Below are positions 1-5,768 of a DNA stretch of 8,307 nt, piece by piece (the stretch's first letter is position 1; each line of letters opens with the position of its first letter). The position numbers and the translations under genes are program-made. The DNA lies in contig JBLIDB010000220.1 in assembly GCA_047634015.1 (NCBI GenBank), forward strand, positions 1 to 8,307, read 5' to 3'. The DNA comes from JAJRXG01 sp047634015. GTDB taxonomy: Bacteria; Bacteroidota; Bacteroidia; Chitinophagales; Saprospiraceae. Below the pieces are notes generated by a model. That model made no database searches, had not been told where the DNA came from, and worked only from the letters and a program-made list of their open reading frames with translations.

Positions 1-1
1 T

Positions 2-118
2 ATTGAAGTTCAAAACAAATTAAATAACCGACCAAGAAAGAGGTTTGGGTACAAAACACCCAATGAAGTTTTTGCGAAAATATTGGACAATCAAGTGCAC
101 GTTGCATTTATTAGTTGA
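2..118 (+). CDS. IS30-family transposase, C-terminal end (partial, runs off left edge)
   Basis: The first 38 codons of an open plus-strand frame end with TGA at 116-118. The peptide contains LNNRPRKRFGYKTPNEVF, the signature near the end of the DDE catalytic domain of IS30-family transposases (typically N-x-RPRK-x-L-x-x-x-TP). The protein would catalyse cut-and-paste or circle-mediated movement of its own element. Only the last tenth or so is present, so activity cannot be judged. It is the only clear plus-strand gene. The stop codon lies inside the putative right terminal inverted repeat (about 101-120), a common arrangement in this family. The minus-strand gene next to it is cut off at this junction. 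Family call is confident from motif recognition; the exact IS is not identified. Confidence 0.88.
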   Translation: MEVQNKLNNRPRKRFGYKTPNEVFAKILDNQVHVAFIS

Positions 119-120
119 AT
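101..120 (+). repeat. IS30-type right terminal inverted repeat
   Basis: This 20-bp sequence at the 3' end of the transposase is matched in inverted orientation by 8188-8207, at 19 of 20 positions. It covers the transposase stop and marks the approximate boundary between IS and host DNA. The exact outer end is uncertain by a few bases because only one end of this element is in the window. Confidence 0.72.
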
Positions 121-343
121 CCAGGTTCTGAATAGTATTTAAAGTGAATTTTGGAATTTTTAATCCAAGCAAACAATTATAGTCAGCCCTAAGATGAATG
201 GGTTCACCTCCATTAGCCATATTTTCAAAGAATATTTTTTTATCCAACTTGAATACCAACCGGCATTCTTCAATTTGTTGATAGTATCCTGTTGAGTTAT
301 AACCTATTAGAATATATATTAATGTAATCAAGGCATACTTCAT
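119..343 (-). pseudogene. TlpA/thioredoxin-like secreted protein, 5' fragment truncated by IS30
   Basis: From ATG at 341-343 about 75 native residues can be read before the frame enters IS DNA. Residues 1-17 form a hydrophobic, signal-like segment (MKYALITLIYILIGYNS). Residues 56-75 (NCLLGLKIPKFTLNTIQNLD) resemble the start of TlpA/peroxiredoxin-type domains, where a G-x-x-(I/A)-P-x-F-x-L-x-T stretch precedes the first strand. The catalytic CxxC region would lie beyond the break and is absent. The frame continues to position 20 only by reading the IS backwards, so residues after about 76 are not native. The ATG overlaps the TGA of the SPASM gene (ATGA), implying translational coupling and shared operon membership. 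Thioredoxin-like partners near peptide-maturation genes would fit disulphide handling, but the family call is tentative. Confidence 0.55.
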
Positions 344-750
344 ATTAAGTTATTCTCATATTTATGAAACACCTTCTTCTTAATAGGATTCTTAGACCAT
401 TCAGACCACTCGCCTGTATAGGGGTCATATCCGCATTTAAGGGGCTTACTATGATTTGTTCCTTCTTCGCCAGAAAGGTCGTAAGGATCGTCGGTATATG
501 CTCGACAGTCAGTGCATATATATCTAAACTCACAATCCTTACAGACTGCGATCTGATCCTTATTAATATTCCAGTATTTCTTGAAGCCAGGTTTTTCAAT
601 AGCTTCTGCTAAGGAAGTGTCCTTAATGTTGCCATATGACTCAGACATAGAAGGACAATTTTTTATTTCTCCATACATGGCGAGCTTAACAGCGTTTATC
701 TCCGCACTGCCACTTCCTTCAATGAAGTCACAGGGCAACTCAAATCCCAA
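340..750 (-). pseudogene. SPASM-domain fragment of a grasp-with-spasm-type radical SAM peptide maturase
   Basis: The 136-aa product carries most of a SPASM domain. A G-x4-C element (GEIKNC) is followed by CPSMSESYGNIKD, then CKDCEFRYICTDC (CX2CX5CX2C), and a final Cys in KCGYDPYTGEW. These residues normally bind auxiliary Fe-S clusters in radical SAM enzymes that modify ribosomal peptides. The wording closely resembles the C-terminus of the TIGR04193-type 'grasp-with-spasm' maturases. Those are typically well over 300 aa, and the radical SAM core with its CX3CX2C motif is missing here. The first SPASM cysteine also seems lost (GSAEIN where a Cys is expected; the nearest, in LPCDF, is 20 residues before the Gly). 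The open frame begins with a weak TTG at 748-750 directly after the upstream stop, with no visible ribosome site. A truncated remnant is the best reading; a stand-alone SPASM protein is less likely. Confidence 0.75.
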
Positions 751-761
751 ATCATAAAAAA

Positions 762-2435
762 CTAATAATCAGATAATGGGGCCAAACCTACTTGCTTACG
801 ATACTCCTTAACTTTCTTATTATCTTCGAATGGATGACGTTCAGTGAGTTGGCGATCATTATTGAGTTTCCACTGAGTACCACATCGTTGATAGCCATAC
901 TGTTTGAGACTGATCTTGTCGTAAAGCTTAGCAGAGTAGTCCCAACTAATGAATTGGTCCTCACAAGCGGCCTTAAGAAGGGGTAAAAATCGCTTCTGAA
1001 AAATTGTATCGCTACTATGTAATACAACGTAAGGCAATGCCTGATTCGCATGATTGCCCACATCTTCTACAGTGGGGAATCCGAATTCTAAATAAATCTG
1101 ATCCGCAATCAATTGATGACGCATGTCACGAAGAGAATCCATTTCATACTCACATGTAACTCTATAGCCTGGCATGCGATTCATATTCAAATAGAGCTTC
1201 AGTGCCCTACCCTTTTGGTCTTCACAATACATAGAATCAAGAGTGAATTTTAAGTCTTTTCCTTTATAAAATTTAGATTGAATTTTATCAGTTAAATCTT
1301 TTTTAAATAGGCTTGCTTTTCTGCCTTCTCCCCAACAATCAAAAAGAGCATAAATAGCCTTATCAGGAGGTACTTTTTGAAGCCATGACCGAATAGCACT
1401 GTTGGCTAGTCTAAAATCTTCTTTCTCAGCATATTCTAAAGCCTCAGTATAATATTTTTGAAAGAGTTTACCCCAACTTCTTTCTATTGTGACTTTACGA
1501 TCCAACTGAGATATAAATTTAGATGCCTTTGTCTCTCCATAATTCACCTTGATAATCCTATTAGAATCTATCCCGATATTTATTAATGCTTTATAAACAG
1601 TTGCATTTCGCTTTGAACCAAGATCCTCATTGTCACTACCCATTTTATCAGTGTAGGCAGAAAGGATGATTAAATCTTGAACGGTATTCAGCATATGAGG
1701 TACGGAATCGAGTAGATCATTAAATTCCTCGCGAATATCAGCTGAACCACTCTCAAAATAAATCGATAAACTATCTAAATTCTTTCGATTAAATGACGCT
1801 TCCTCTTCAAAGGCATCACACATATATACGAAATCCGCCAATGTATCCATAGACTCCTCAACAGTAAGAGAAAATAATTCAAATCCATATTGGCAGAGAT
1901 AACAGTCCTTATCATCCATATCATTCCCTTGAAATACCCCTAAAACAAAATACTCCGATACACATAATGGCCTGAAATCAAAATCCAAAGTTACATTCTC
2001 ATCATAGACTATTAGCCCAAGAGGGATAAAATGTTGGCGCCAAAGGCCAACAAAATCATTATCATCCAATAAGTCTGAGGTTAATGCAACACCAAAGTGA
2101 GTCTGATAATAGGGTAACTGACTATAAGCTTCTGAAACTTTTACGGTAAGATTTAAATGATACTGATGACCAGGTAATAAAGCTCCGTCTGTTGGTATGT
2201 AAACGTAATTACATTTACCTGATCCCATTTTTGAATAGGAATAATGAGTTGGTGAATATGACCCCTTTACTGGATATAATTTTTGATTATCAGAATTTTT
2301 ATGGTAGCCATAATATAAAGACCGATCATGAAGGACTTTTGCTGTAGGATTATCAGGGCCATATACAATCACATTTTGCGCTGTAACCGCAGTTATAATA
2401 AACGATATTATTAGGACTGATATATAACATCTCAT
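762..2435 (-). CDS. Secreted OmpA-domain protein with C-terminal DUF6624 domain
   Basis: The 557-aa protein begins with a clear signal peptide (MRCYISVLIISFIITAVTA, cleavage likely before Q20). Residues 21-195 are a probable beta-sandwich resembling the N-terminal part of Bacteroidota OmpA-like proteins (LLPGHQYHLNLTVKVSEA then HFGVALTS). Residues 218-318 fit the OmpA C-terminal peptidoglycan-binding fold: FESGSADI, ILSAYTDKMGSDNEDLGSKRNATV, then LDRKVTIE. A helical, TPR-like linker follows (320-400). Residues 405-557 match DUF6624: GFPTVEDVGNHANQA, VLHSSDTIFQKRFLPLL, YGYQRCGTQW and the ending VGLAPLSDY. It should sit in the periplasm anchored to the cell wall; the role of DUF6624 is unknown. 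The ATG at 2433-2435 starts the signal peptide directly. A terminator-like hairpin lies just upstream. It looks intact. A link to peptide production is suggested only by position. Confidence 0.85.
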   Translation of the reverse strand: MRCYISVLIISFIITAVTAQNVIVYGPDNPTAKVLHDRSLYYGYHKNSDNQKLYPVKGSYSPTHYSYSKMGSGKCNYVYIPTDGALLPGHQYHLNLTVKVSEAYSQLPYYQTHFGVALTSDLLDDNDFVGLWRQHFIPLGLIVYDENVTLDFDFRPLCVSEYFVLGVFQGNDMDDKDCYLCQYGFELFSLTVEESMDTLADFVYMCDAFEEEASFNRKNLDSLSIYFESGSADIREEFNDLLDSVPHMLNTVQDLIILSAYTDKMGSDNEDLGSKRNATVYKALINIGIDSNRIIKVNYGETKASKFISQLDRKVTIERSWGKLFQKYYTEALEYAEKEDFRLANSAIRSWLQKVPPDKAIYALFDCWGEGRKASLFKKDLTDKIQSKFYKGKDLKFTLDSMYCEDQKGRALKLYLNMNRMPGYRVTCEYEMDSLRDMRHQLIADQIYLEFGFPTVEDVGNHANQALPYVVLHSSDTIFQKRFLPLLKAACEDQFISWDYSAKLYDKISLKQYGYQRCGTQWKLNNDRQLTERHPFEDNKKVKEYRKQVGLAPLSDY

Positions 2436-2447
2436 TTTAATTGGTTT

Positions 2448-2488
2448 AAAAATTTGGTGATAGAGTACTGAATGTAGCTATCACCAAA
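2448..2488 (-). terminator. Rho-independent-like terminator or attenuator between peptide and OmpA genes
   Basis: On the minus strand an 11-bp perfect stem (2478-2488 pairing with 2453-2463) with a 14-nt loop is followed at once by five T residues and an A-rich tail. It lies about 100 nt after the precursor-peptide stop and ends 13 nt before the OmpA ATG. The stem has only 4 or 5 G:C pairs, so termination may be partial. That would leave the small peptide transcript more abundant than downstream genes. Confidence 0.55.
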
Positions 2489-2496
2489 CTATCCTA

Positions 2497-2523
2497 CTAT
2501 TGAAGTACATCGCGTTTCAATAG
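2497..2523 (-). repeat. Inverted repeat, 8-bp perfect arms
   Basis: CTATTGAA at 2497-2504 and its reverse complement at 2516-2523 enclose an 11-nt loop. It is in the non-coding stretch between the peptide gene and the OmpA gene, next to the terminator-like stem. With the 6-bp arms at 2539-2544 and 2568-2573 it gives this short spacer three possible hairpins, consistent with a structured 3' region of the peptide transcript. Confidence 0.45.
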
Positions 2524-2584
2524 AATCTTCTTTCTGTAGTCGCACTTTTTGTAATACTACTTCTCACTGCGACGACATCAGCCC

Positions 2585-2785
2585 TTATTCGATAGGATCT
2601 GCTGATGCAGTACCACCTCTTGTGACATGACCACTGCTAACTACATCATCTGTATTAACACCAGCACCGCTGTGCGCATAATCATCACCATCTGGATCTT
2701 CGGTAGCTGTACCTCCTCCACATATATAACGCATGTTGAGTATCTGCAACCTATCTAATTTTTTAAATTCGTCAAACTTTAACAT
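2585..2785 (-). CDS. GG-leader RiPP precursor peptide (grasp-with-spasm/graspetide-like)
   Basis: The 66-aa product starts with a charged, amphipathic leader (MLKFDEFKKLDRLQILNMRY) ending in ICGGG at residues 21-25, a double-glycine site of the type cut by C39 peptidases. The remaining 41-42 residues form a core with no Cys and many Asp, Glu, Thr and Ser (TATEDPDGDD, NTDD, SADPIE). Such cores are typical of peptides cross-linked by ATP-grasp ligases through side-chain esters or amides. The motif GGTATEDP recurs as GGTASADP near the C-terminus, suggesting a duplicated core unit. A SPASM maturase remnant, a C39 exporter and an HlyD adaptor nearby support a RiPP role. The ATG at 2783-2785 is the usual choice; GGAG lies 18 nt upstream, and in-frame ATT codons between are possible but unlikely starts. 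No exact family was recognised. The chemistry is inference, since no ATP-grasp gene is in the window. Confidence 0.72.
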   Translation of the reverse strand: MLKFDEFKKLDRLQILNMRYICGGGTATEDPDGDDYAHSGAGVNTDDVVSSGHVTRGGTASADPIE

Positions 2786-2803
2786 ATCAATATTTTATTT
2801 GTT

Positions 2804-2831
2804 CTCCTCTCTTCAAAATCGGGGTGAGGAG
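2804..2831 (-). promoter_or_regulatory. Hairpin that could mask the ribosome site of the precursor peptide
   Basis: On the minus strand CTCCTC (2826-2831) can pair with GAGGAG (2804-2809), the only Shine-Dalgarno-like sequence ahead of the peptide ATG, across a 16-nt loop. It lies in the 54-nt gap between the HTH regulator and the peptide. The 6-bp stem is short and GGAG is 18 nt from the ATG, so translational control is only a possibility. Confidence 0.3.
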
Positions 2832-2839
2832 TTTCCCTG

Positions 2840-3181
2840 TCAATGGCCATCGATACCACTAATATGAGACTCTTCACTGCCAGAATCTGGCAGTGAAGAA
2901 AAATAGTAAGAAAAACCTTTTCCGCCTTGGATAGCGAGTTGGTCTTGATCTCTTACTTCGAGAGAGATTCGCATATCGATATTGCTTACATATTTATAAG
3001 ATTGAGCTGTTCGACAATAAGCTACAGGACAACCGAGAGATTTCATCTCATCTATCAAGCGATATATGTTTCTTTCGGAAGTGTTGAACTTTGATGCAAG
3101 AACTTTAGGACTTCCTGTTGCCTTTCTTCTGATTAAAGAATCAAGTCGTTCTATCTGTCGTTTTTTTTCTATTAATGTCAT
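2840..3181 (-). CDS. Small HTH-domain transcriptional regulator
   Basis: The 113-aa protein has an N-terminal winged-helix-like HTH of the HTH_11/DeoR type. Helix 1 is KKRQIERLDSLIRR, followed by SPKVLASKFNTSERNIYRLIDEMKSLG, where ASKFNTSERNIYRLIDEM fits the helix-turn-helix. A short wing follows (CPVAYCRTAQSYKYV). There is no WYL or sugar-phosphate sensor domain, so ligand input is unknown. Small regulators of this size often sit beside Bacteroidota RiPP precursor genes. This one is 54 nt upstream of the peptide gene and 54 nt downstream of the HlyD gene, so local control is likely. The last 20 residues (SSLPDSGSEESHISGIDGH) are polar and are partly encoded by a perfect 13-bp inverted repeat, so the C-terminus may be an acquired tail. 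ATG at 3179-3181. Confidence 0.75.
   Translation of the reverse strand: MTLIEKKRQIERLDSLIRRKATGSPKVLASKFNTSERNIYRLIDEMKSLGCPVAYCRTAQSYKYVSNIDMRISLEVRDQDQLAIQGGKGFSYYFSSLPDSGSEESHISGIDGH
2871..2899. repeat. Perfect 13-bp inverted repeat inside the HTH gene
   Basis: Thirteen-base arms (2871-2883 and 2887-2899) pair perfectly around the 3-nt loop AAT. The element is within the 3' end of the HTH regulator and encodes SSLPDSGSEE. Neither strand has a following T-run, so it is not a standard terminator. It could be a palindromic mobile element fixed in frame or an mRNA structure ahead of the peptide gene. Confidence 0.75.
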
Positions 3182-3235
3182 AGTGTGGGAAATTTAGGAT
3201 TTACAATGATTGAGTCATATAGAAATGTGAAGGCT

Positions 3236-5017
3236 TCATTTATTATGAATTAGATCCAGAAATTGATCAAATACACGCGAGAGGATACTTTTGTCCTCTG
3301 AGATGAGCTCAACAGTAGTTGTCATATCTGGTCGATACGCTAATACTTGATTATAGGTGGTTCGTAGGGTATCATATAATGGTATTTTGACTTGATACAT
3401 GGGCACGCCTTCATTATTACGAAAGGGTATGACTGACATGTAGTCTATGCTCGCTTCTAAGACACCATATTCTTTATAAGGGTAGGCATCCAGTTTGATG
3501 ATGGCTTTACTTGTACTATCCAGTTTAGCGATACCAATTGCTGGGACTATAGCCTTTACGTATTTTTGATTCTTGGTGTCTTGAGGGATGATATGTCCTA
3601 GCGCTTGTGTCGCTTGTACAGTGTAGTGATTCGTCACATCCATGCTATAATCAATGACCCCTCCGATATTGGCATATATATAATTGTCTTTTAGCCATTG
3701 TCCATAGGTTCCTTTTAGACTTGTGATGAGTTCTTGTATTCTGAATCTATATTGTTGTAAGGTGGTATTGCGATCTTCTACAAGTTTTTTGGTGTCCAGT
3801 TGTAACTGGTCTTGGCGAATGGCATTTTGGATTTGACTCTTATCTATGGATTCCAGTTGACGAAGGAATTGATTGTATTTAGCTTCTGCTAATTCCAGTT
3901 CTTGTTTGGCGATGAGTCCTTCATTGTACATTAGTTTCGCACGATTCAATTCCATTTCGGCCAGGTCTTCTTCAGCAGCATATAATCTTGCTTCTTGGCC
4001 TATGGATTGATTCAGTCTTGAGATATTATTCATTTCACCAGAGATCGTGGCAATCTGATTCTGGGTACCTCGCTGTTGTAGAACTTCATGGTACTCACTA
4101 TATACAAGGGCTAATTGTCCATGTAGCGGTTGAAGTGGGCCGAGAGATAGATTACTGGGAGGAGGAATACCATTATCTACTTTTTGGTAGTCTTCTATCC
4201 ATTGTAGTAGTTGATTGATGTGGTTTTCATTAGCCGTATTATCCAGATAAATAAGAGGCGTCCCTTTCTCTACGATACTAGAAGTAGGAATGAGGATATC
4301 ATCTATGATTCCAGTTCTGTGTGCGACCAACTGTATTGGAGGGCGATCTGTAGTAACAATACCCGTAGCTAATATCTTATCTGGATAGCTAATAAAATAG
4401 CTCATAGCAAGAACAATTGAAGTCACTAAGGCAATCAGTATAATACCACTGCGCAATAACCATCCAGGGGCATTGCCGATTAGGTCATTCAATTCTTCTC
4501 TACTGGCATAGAGATCATCGCCTGGTGGTACTGAAGTCATAAGAGGATTGCTTTCAGGTGTTGACTGAATTATTGTTGTATTAGCAATCGGCACTATTTC
4601 ACCTTCTATCATACGGAATCCTCCTTGTGCCAATTGTGGTGTTACTATTGACATCACACCTTCCTTCGTTTCTTTTGGCCCAACTCTATTTTGATATTCT
4701 ACTTCGATATTCGCCTGTACAGATTTGGCATCCTTAATAATGGAATGCGCTGAAACGATCGTTTCATTTGCATGAGCGGGTACGGATTCTGATATGGTAA
4801 TTGACCATTTTAATCTTGAACAATAAAAGTCAACGATAGAACCTGCTTCCTCATTCTCATGCTTATTCAGTAGGGAAGATGGTGCCACCTGATATTCCAA
4901 CCACTTTAACCCATGGAAACGCTTCTTTTTCAGATACTTCCATAATAAGCTATGTGCCTCAGAAGGGTTCTTCTTTTGGGCGATCGCTTGGAGGATTAGG
5001 GATTTTTTTGTTGCCAT
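3236..5017 (-). CDS. HlyD-family membrane-fusion protein with N-terminal DUF559-like domain
   Basis: The 593-aa protein starts at ATG 5015-5017; a TTG 23 codons upstream would only add repeat-encoded residues. Residues 14-125 match DUF559, a Vsr-like nuclease fold: NPSEAHSLLWKYLKKKRFHGLKW, then SIVDFYCSRLKW, then IEVEYQNRV. Asp63 of IVDFYC is kept, but the usual (V/E)IEID stretch reads SITIS, so nuclease activity is doubtful. A linker (126-170) leads to the classic adaptor: SREELNDLIGNAPGWLLRSG, one transmembrane helix (about 190-209), a barrel/lipoyl segment (IIDDILIPTSSIVEKGTPLIYLDN), a long coiled coil (roughly 300-440) and a C-terminal beta domain ending FLDLIHNK. As an HlyD adaptor it would join the C39 ABC exporter to the outer envelope. 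The exporter is next upstream, across a repeat array. HlyD proteins of this type usually begin near the SREEL segment, so the 170-aa extension is the oddity. Confidence 0.85.
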   Translation of the reverse strand: MATKKSLILQAIAQKKNPSEAHSLLWKYLKKKRFHGLKWLEYQVAPSSLLNKHENEEAGSIVDFYCSRLKWSITISESVPAHANETIVSAHSIIKDAKSVQANIEVEYQNRVGPKETKEGVMSIVTPQLAQGGFRMIEGEIVPIANTTIIQSTPESNPLMTSVPPGDDLYASREELNDLIGNAPGWLLRSGIILIALVTSIVLAMSYFISYPDKILATGIVTTDRPPIQLVAHRTGIIDDILIPTSSIVEKGTPLIYLDNTANENHINQLLQWIEDYQKVDNGIPPPSNLSLGPLQPLHGQLALVYSEYHEVLQQRGTQNQIATISGEMNNISRLNQSIGQEARLYAAEEDLAEMELNRAKLMYNEGLIAKQELELAEAKYNQFLRQLESIDKSQIQNAIRQDQLQLDTKKLVEDRNTTLQQYRFRIQELITSLKGTYGQWLKDNYIYANIGGVIDYSMDVTNHYTVQATQALGHIIPQDTKNQKYVKAIVPAIGIAKLDSTSKAIIKLDAYPYKEYGVLEASIDYMSVIPFRNNEGVPMYQVKIPLYDTLRTTYNQVLAYRPDMTTTVELISEDKSILSRVFDQFLDLIHNK

Positions 5018-5063
5018 AAATATAATTATTCTTTCATTTTTTCCAATCGAAGAAAAAACGAAA

Positions 5064-5083
5064 CCTGCCTTCCGACAGGCAGG
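5064..5083. repeat. REP-like hairpin nested in repeat copy A
   Basis: CCTGCCT and AGGCAGG flank a 6-nt loop. It is absent from copies B and C at the same place, so it is an insertion in copy A. GC-rich CCTGCC/GGCAGG palindromes of this sort are common dispersed elements in Bacteroidota. Confidence 0.6.
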
Positions 5084-5148
5084 CAAAAAATTCTCGTGGA
5101 AATCAAACCACCTACTTTAGCTTCCCGTCCGCTGGCTCGGCTCACTTC

Positions 5149-5173
5149 ACCAGATGTCTCCCAGACATCTGGT
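5149..5173. repeat. 11-bp-stem palindrome nested in repeat copy A
   Basis: ACCAGATGTCT at 5149-5159 and its reverse complement at 5163-5173 surround a CCC loop. The element lies in sequence unique to copy A. No T-run follows on either strand, so a terminator is unlikely; a small dispersed palindromic element fits better. Confidence 0.7.
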
Positions 5174-5337
5174 CTAACGACTACATTTCGTTCATGCCCG
5201 CGGCCCTCAATTTCGACCTTCCCAACGCTTCTTTGCATTACGGCTTCTCCCTCCGTAGCATGTGAGGATGTGTTTTTCATTTTAGAGATTTTGTTTTGTC
5301 AAATTTTTTTTCATTTCTCTGTTTAGCTTACCAATTG

Positions 5338-5588
5338 ATTATTCTTTCATTTTTTCCAATCGAAGAAAAAACGAAACAAAAAATTCTCGTCGAAATAATG
5401 CCGCCCACTTGCCCTTCAGCCCGCGGCCCTCGATTTCGACCTTCCCAACGCTTCTTTGTATTACGGTTTCTCCCTCCATTCCAAGGGCGGGCTGGGGAGG
5501 GTTTTTAAGATGTGAGCTTGTGTTTTTCATTTTAGAGGTTTTGTTCTGTATATTCCTTTTTTCATTTCTCTGATTTATTTGTTTATTG
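5338..5588. repeat. Direct repeat copy B (251 bp)
   Basis: It repeats the full unit of copy A without the two insertions. The most conserved part is about 5402-5465, nearly identical to copy C at 5652-5716. A CCCTCC/GGAGGG hairpin (5472-5501) followed by TTTTT on the plus strand is specific to this copy. No plus-strand gene precedes it. Confidence 0.87.
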
Positions 5589-5750
5589 ATTATTCTTTCA
5601 TTTTTTCCAATTGAAGAAAAAGCGAAACAAAAAATTCTCGTCGAAATAAAGCCACCCACTTGCCCTTCAGCCCGCGGCCCTCGATTTCGATCTTCCCAAC
5701 GCTTCTTTATATTACGGTTTCTCTCACCATTTTAAGGGTGAATTTTTATC
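5589..5750. repeat. Direct repeat copy C (partial, about 160 bp)
   Basis: It starts with the same ATTATTC-TTTCATTTTTTCC block and runs through the GCCCGCGGCCCTC and CTTCCCAACGCTTCTTT blocks, then fades about 20 bp before the exporter stop codon. The tail shared by A and B is missing. Together the three copies fill the whole 750-bp space between exporter and HlyD genes, where adjacent, often overlapping genes would be expected. Confidence 0.85.
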
Positions 5751-5768
5751 ATTTGTGGCCGTGAATTT

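Larger units (their letters stand above)
5025..5337. repeat. Direct repeat copy A (313 bp, with nested hairpins)
   Basis: This copy begins with ATTATTCTTTCATTTTTTCC and adjoins the HlyD start codon. It shares with copies B and C the AAAAAATTCTCGT block, the GCCCGCGGCCCTC block (from 5196) and the CTTCCCAACGCTTCTTT block (from 5218). Only A and B share the GTGTTTTTCATTTTAGAG tail. Copy A is longer because of two insertions: a CCTGCCT/AGGCAGG hairpin at 5064-5083 and about 70 bp (5115-5190) holding an 11-bp-stem palindrome. No coding signal is convincing here. Confidence 0.85.

Noticed and set aside
364..612. 82-aa plus-strand frame opposite the SPASM fragment
   Set aside because: It is an antisense shadow; the minus frame has the clear cysteine pattern.
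3228..3238. Short palindrome TGAAGGCTTCA at the HlyD stop
   Set aside because: Five-base arms are too short to support a terminator, and there is no T-run.
3988..4218. 76-aa plus-strand frame inside the HlyD gene
   Set aside because: Antisense shadow of the coiled-coil region with no recognisable motif.
5018..5055. Bacteroidota-type promoter (TTGG and TATATTTA) before HlyD
   Set aside because: The -7-like element touches the start codon, leaving no room for a leader, and similar AT-rich text is in the other repeat copies.
5018..5086. 23-residue N-terminal extension of the HlyD protein (MPACRKAGF...)
   Set aside because: It is encoded by the repeat and its CCTGCC hairpin, and the same reading recurs in the other repeat copies. 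ATG at 5017 begins the DUF559-like domain.
5472..5506. Plus-strand terminator (CCCTCC/GGAGGG then TTTTT)
   Set aside because: No plus-strand gene ends nearby, and the hairpin is a variant segment of repeat copy B only.
5026..5659. Open frames of 70-106 aa on both strands in the repeat array
   Set aside because: They follow the repeat units, have biased low-complexity content and resemble no protein family. They are by-products of the repeats.
5025..5750. CRISPR array
   Set aside because: The units are hundreds of bases long, with no short regular repeats and unique spacers, and no cas genes are nearby.
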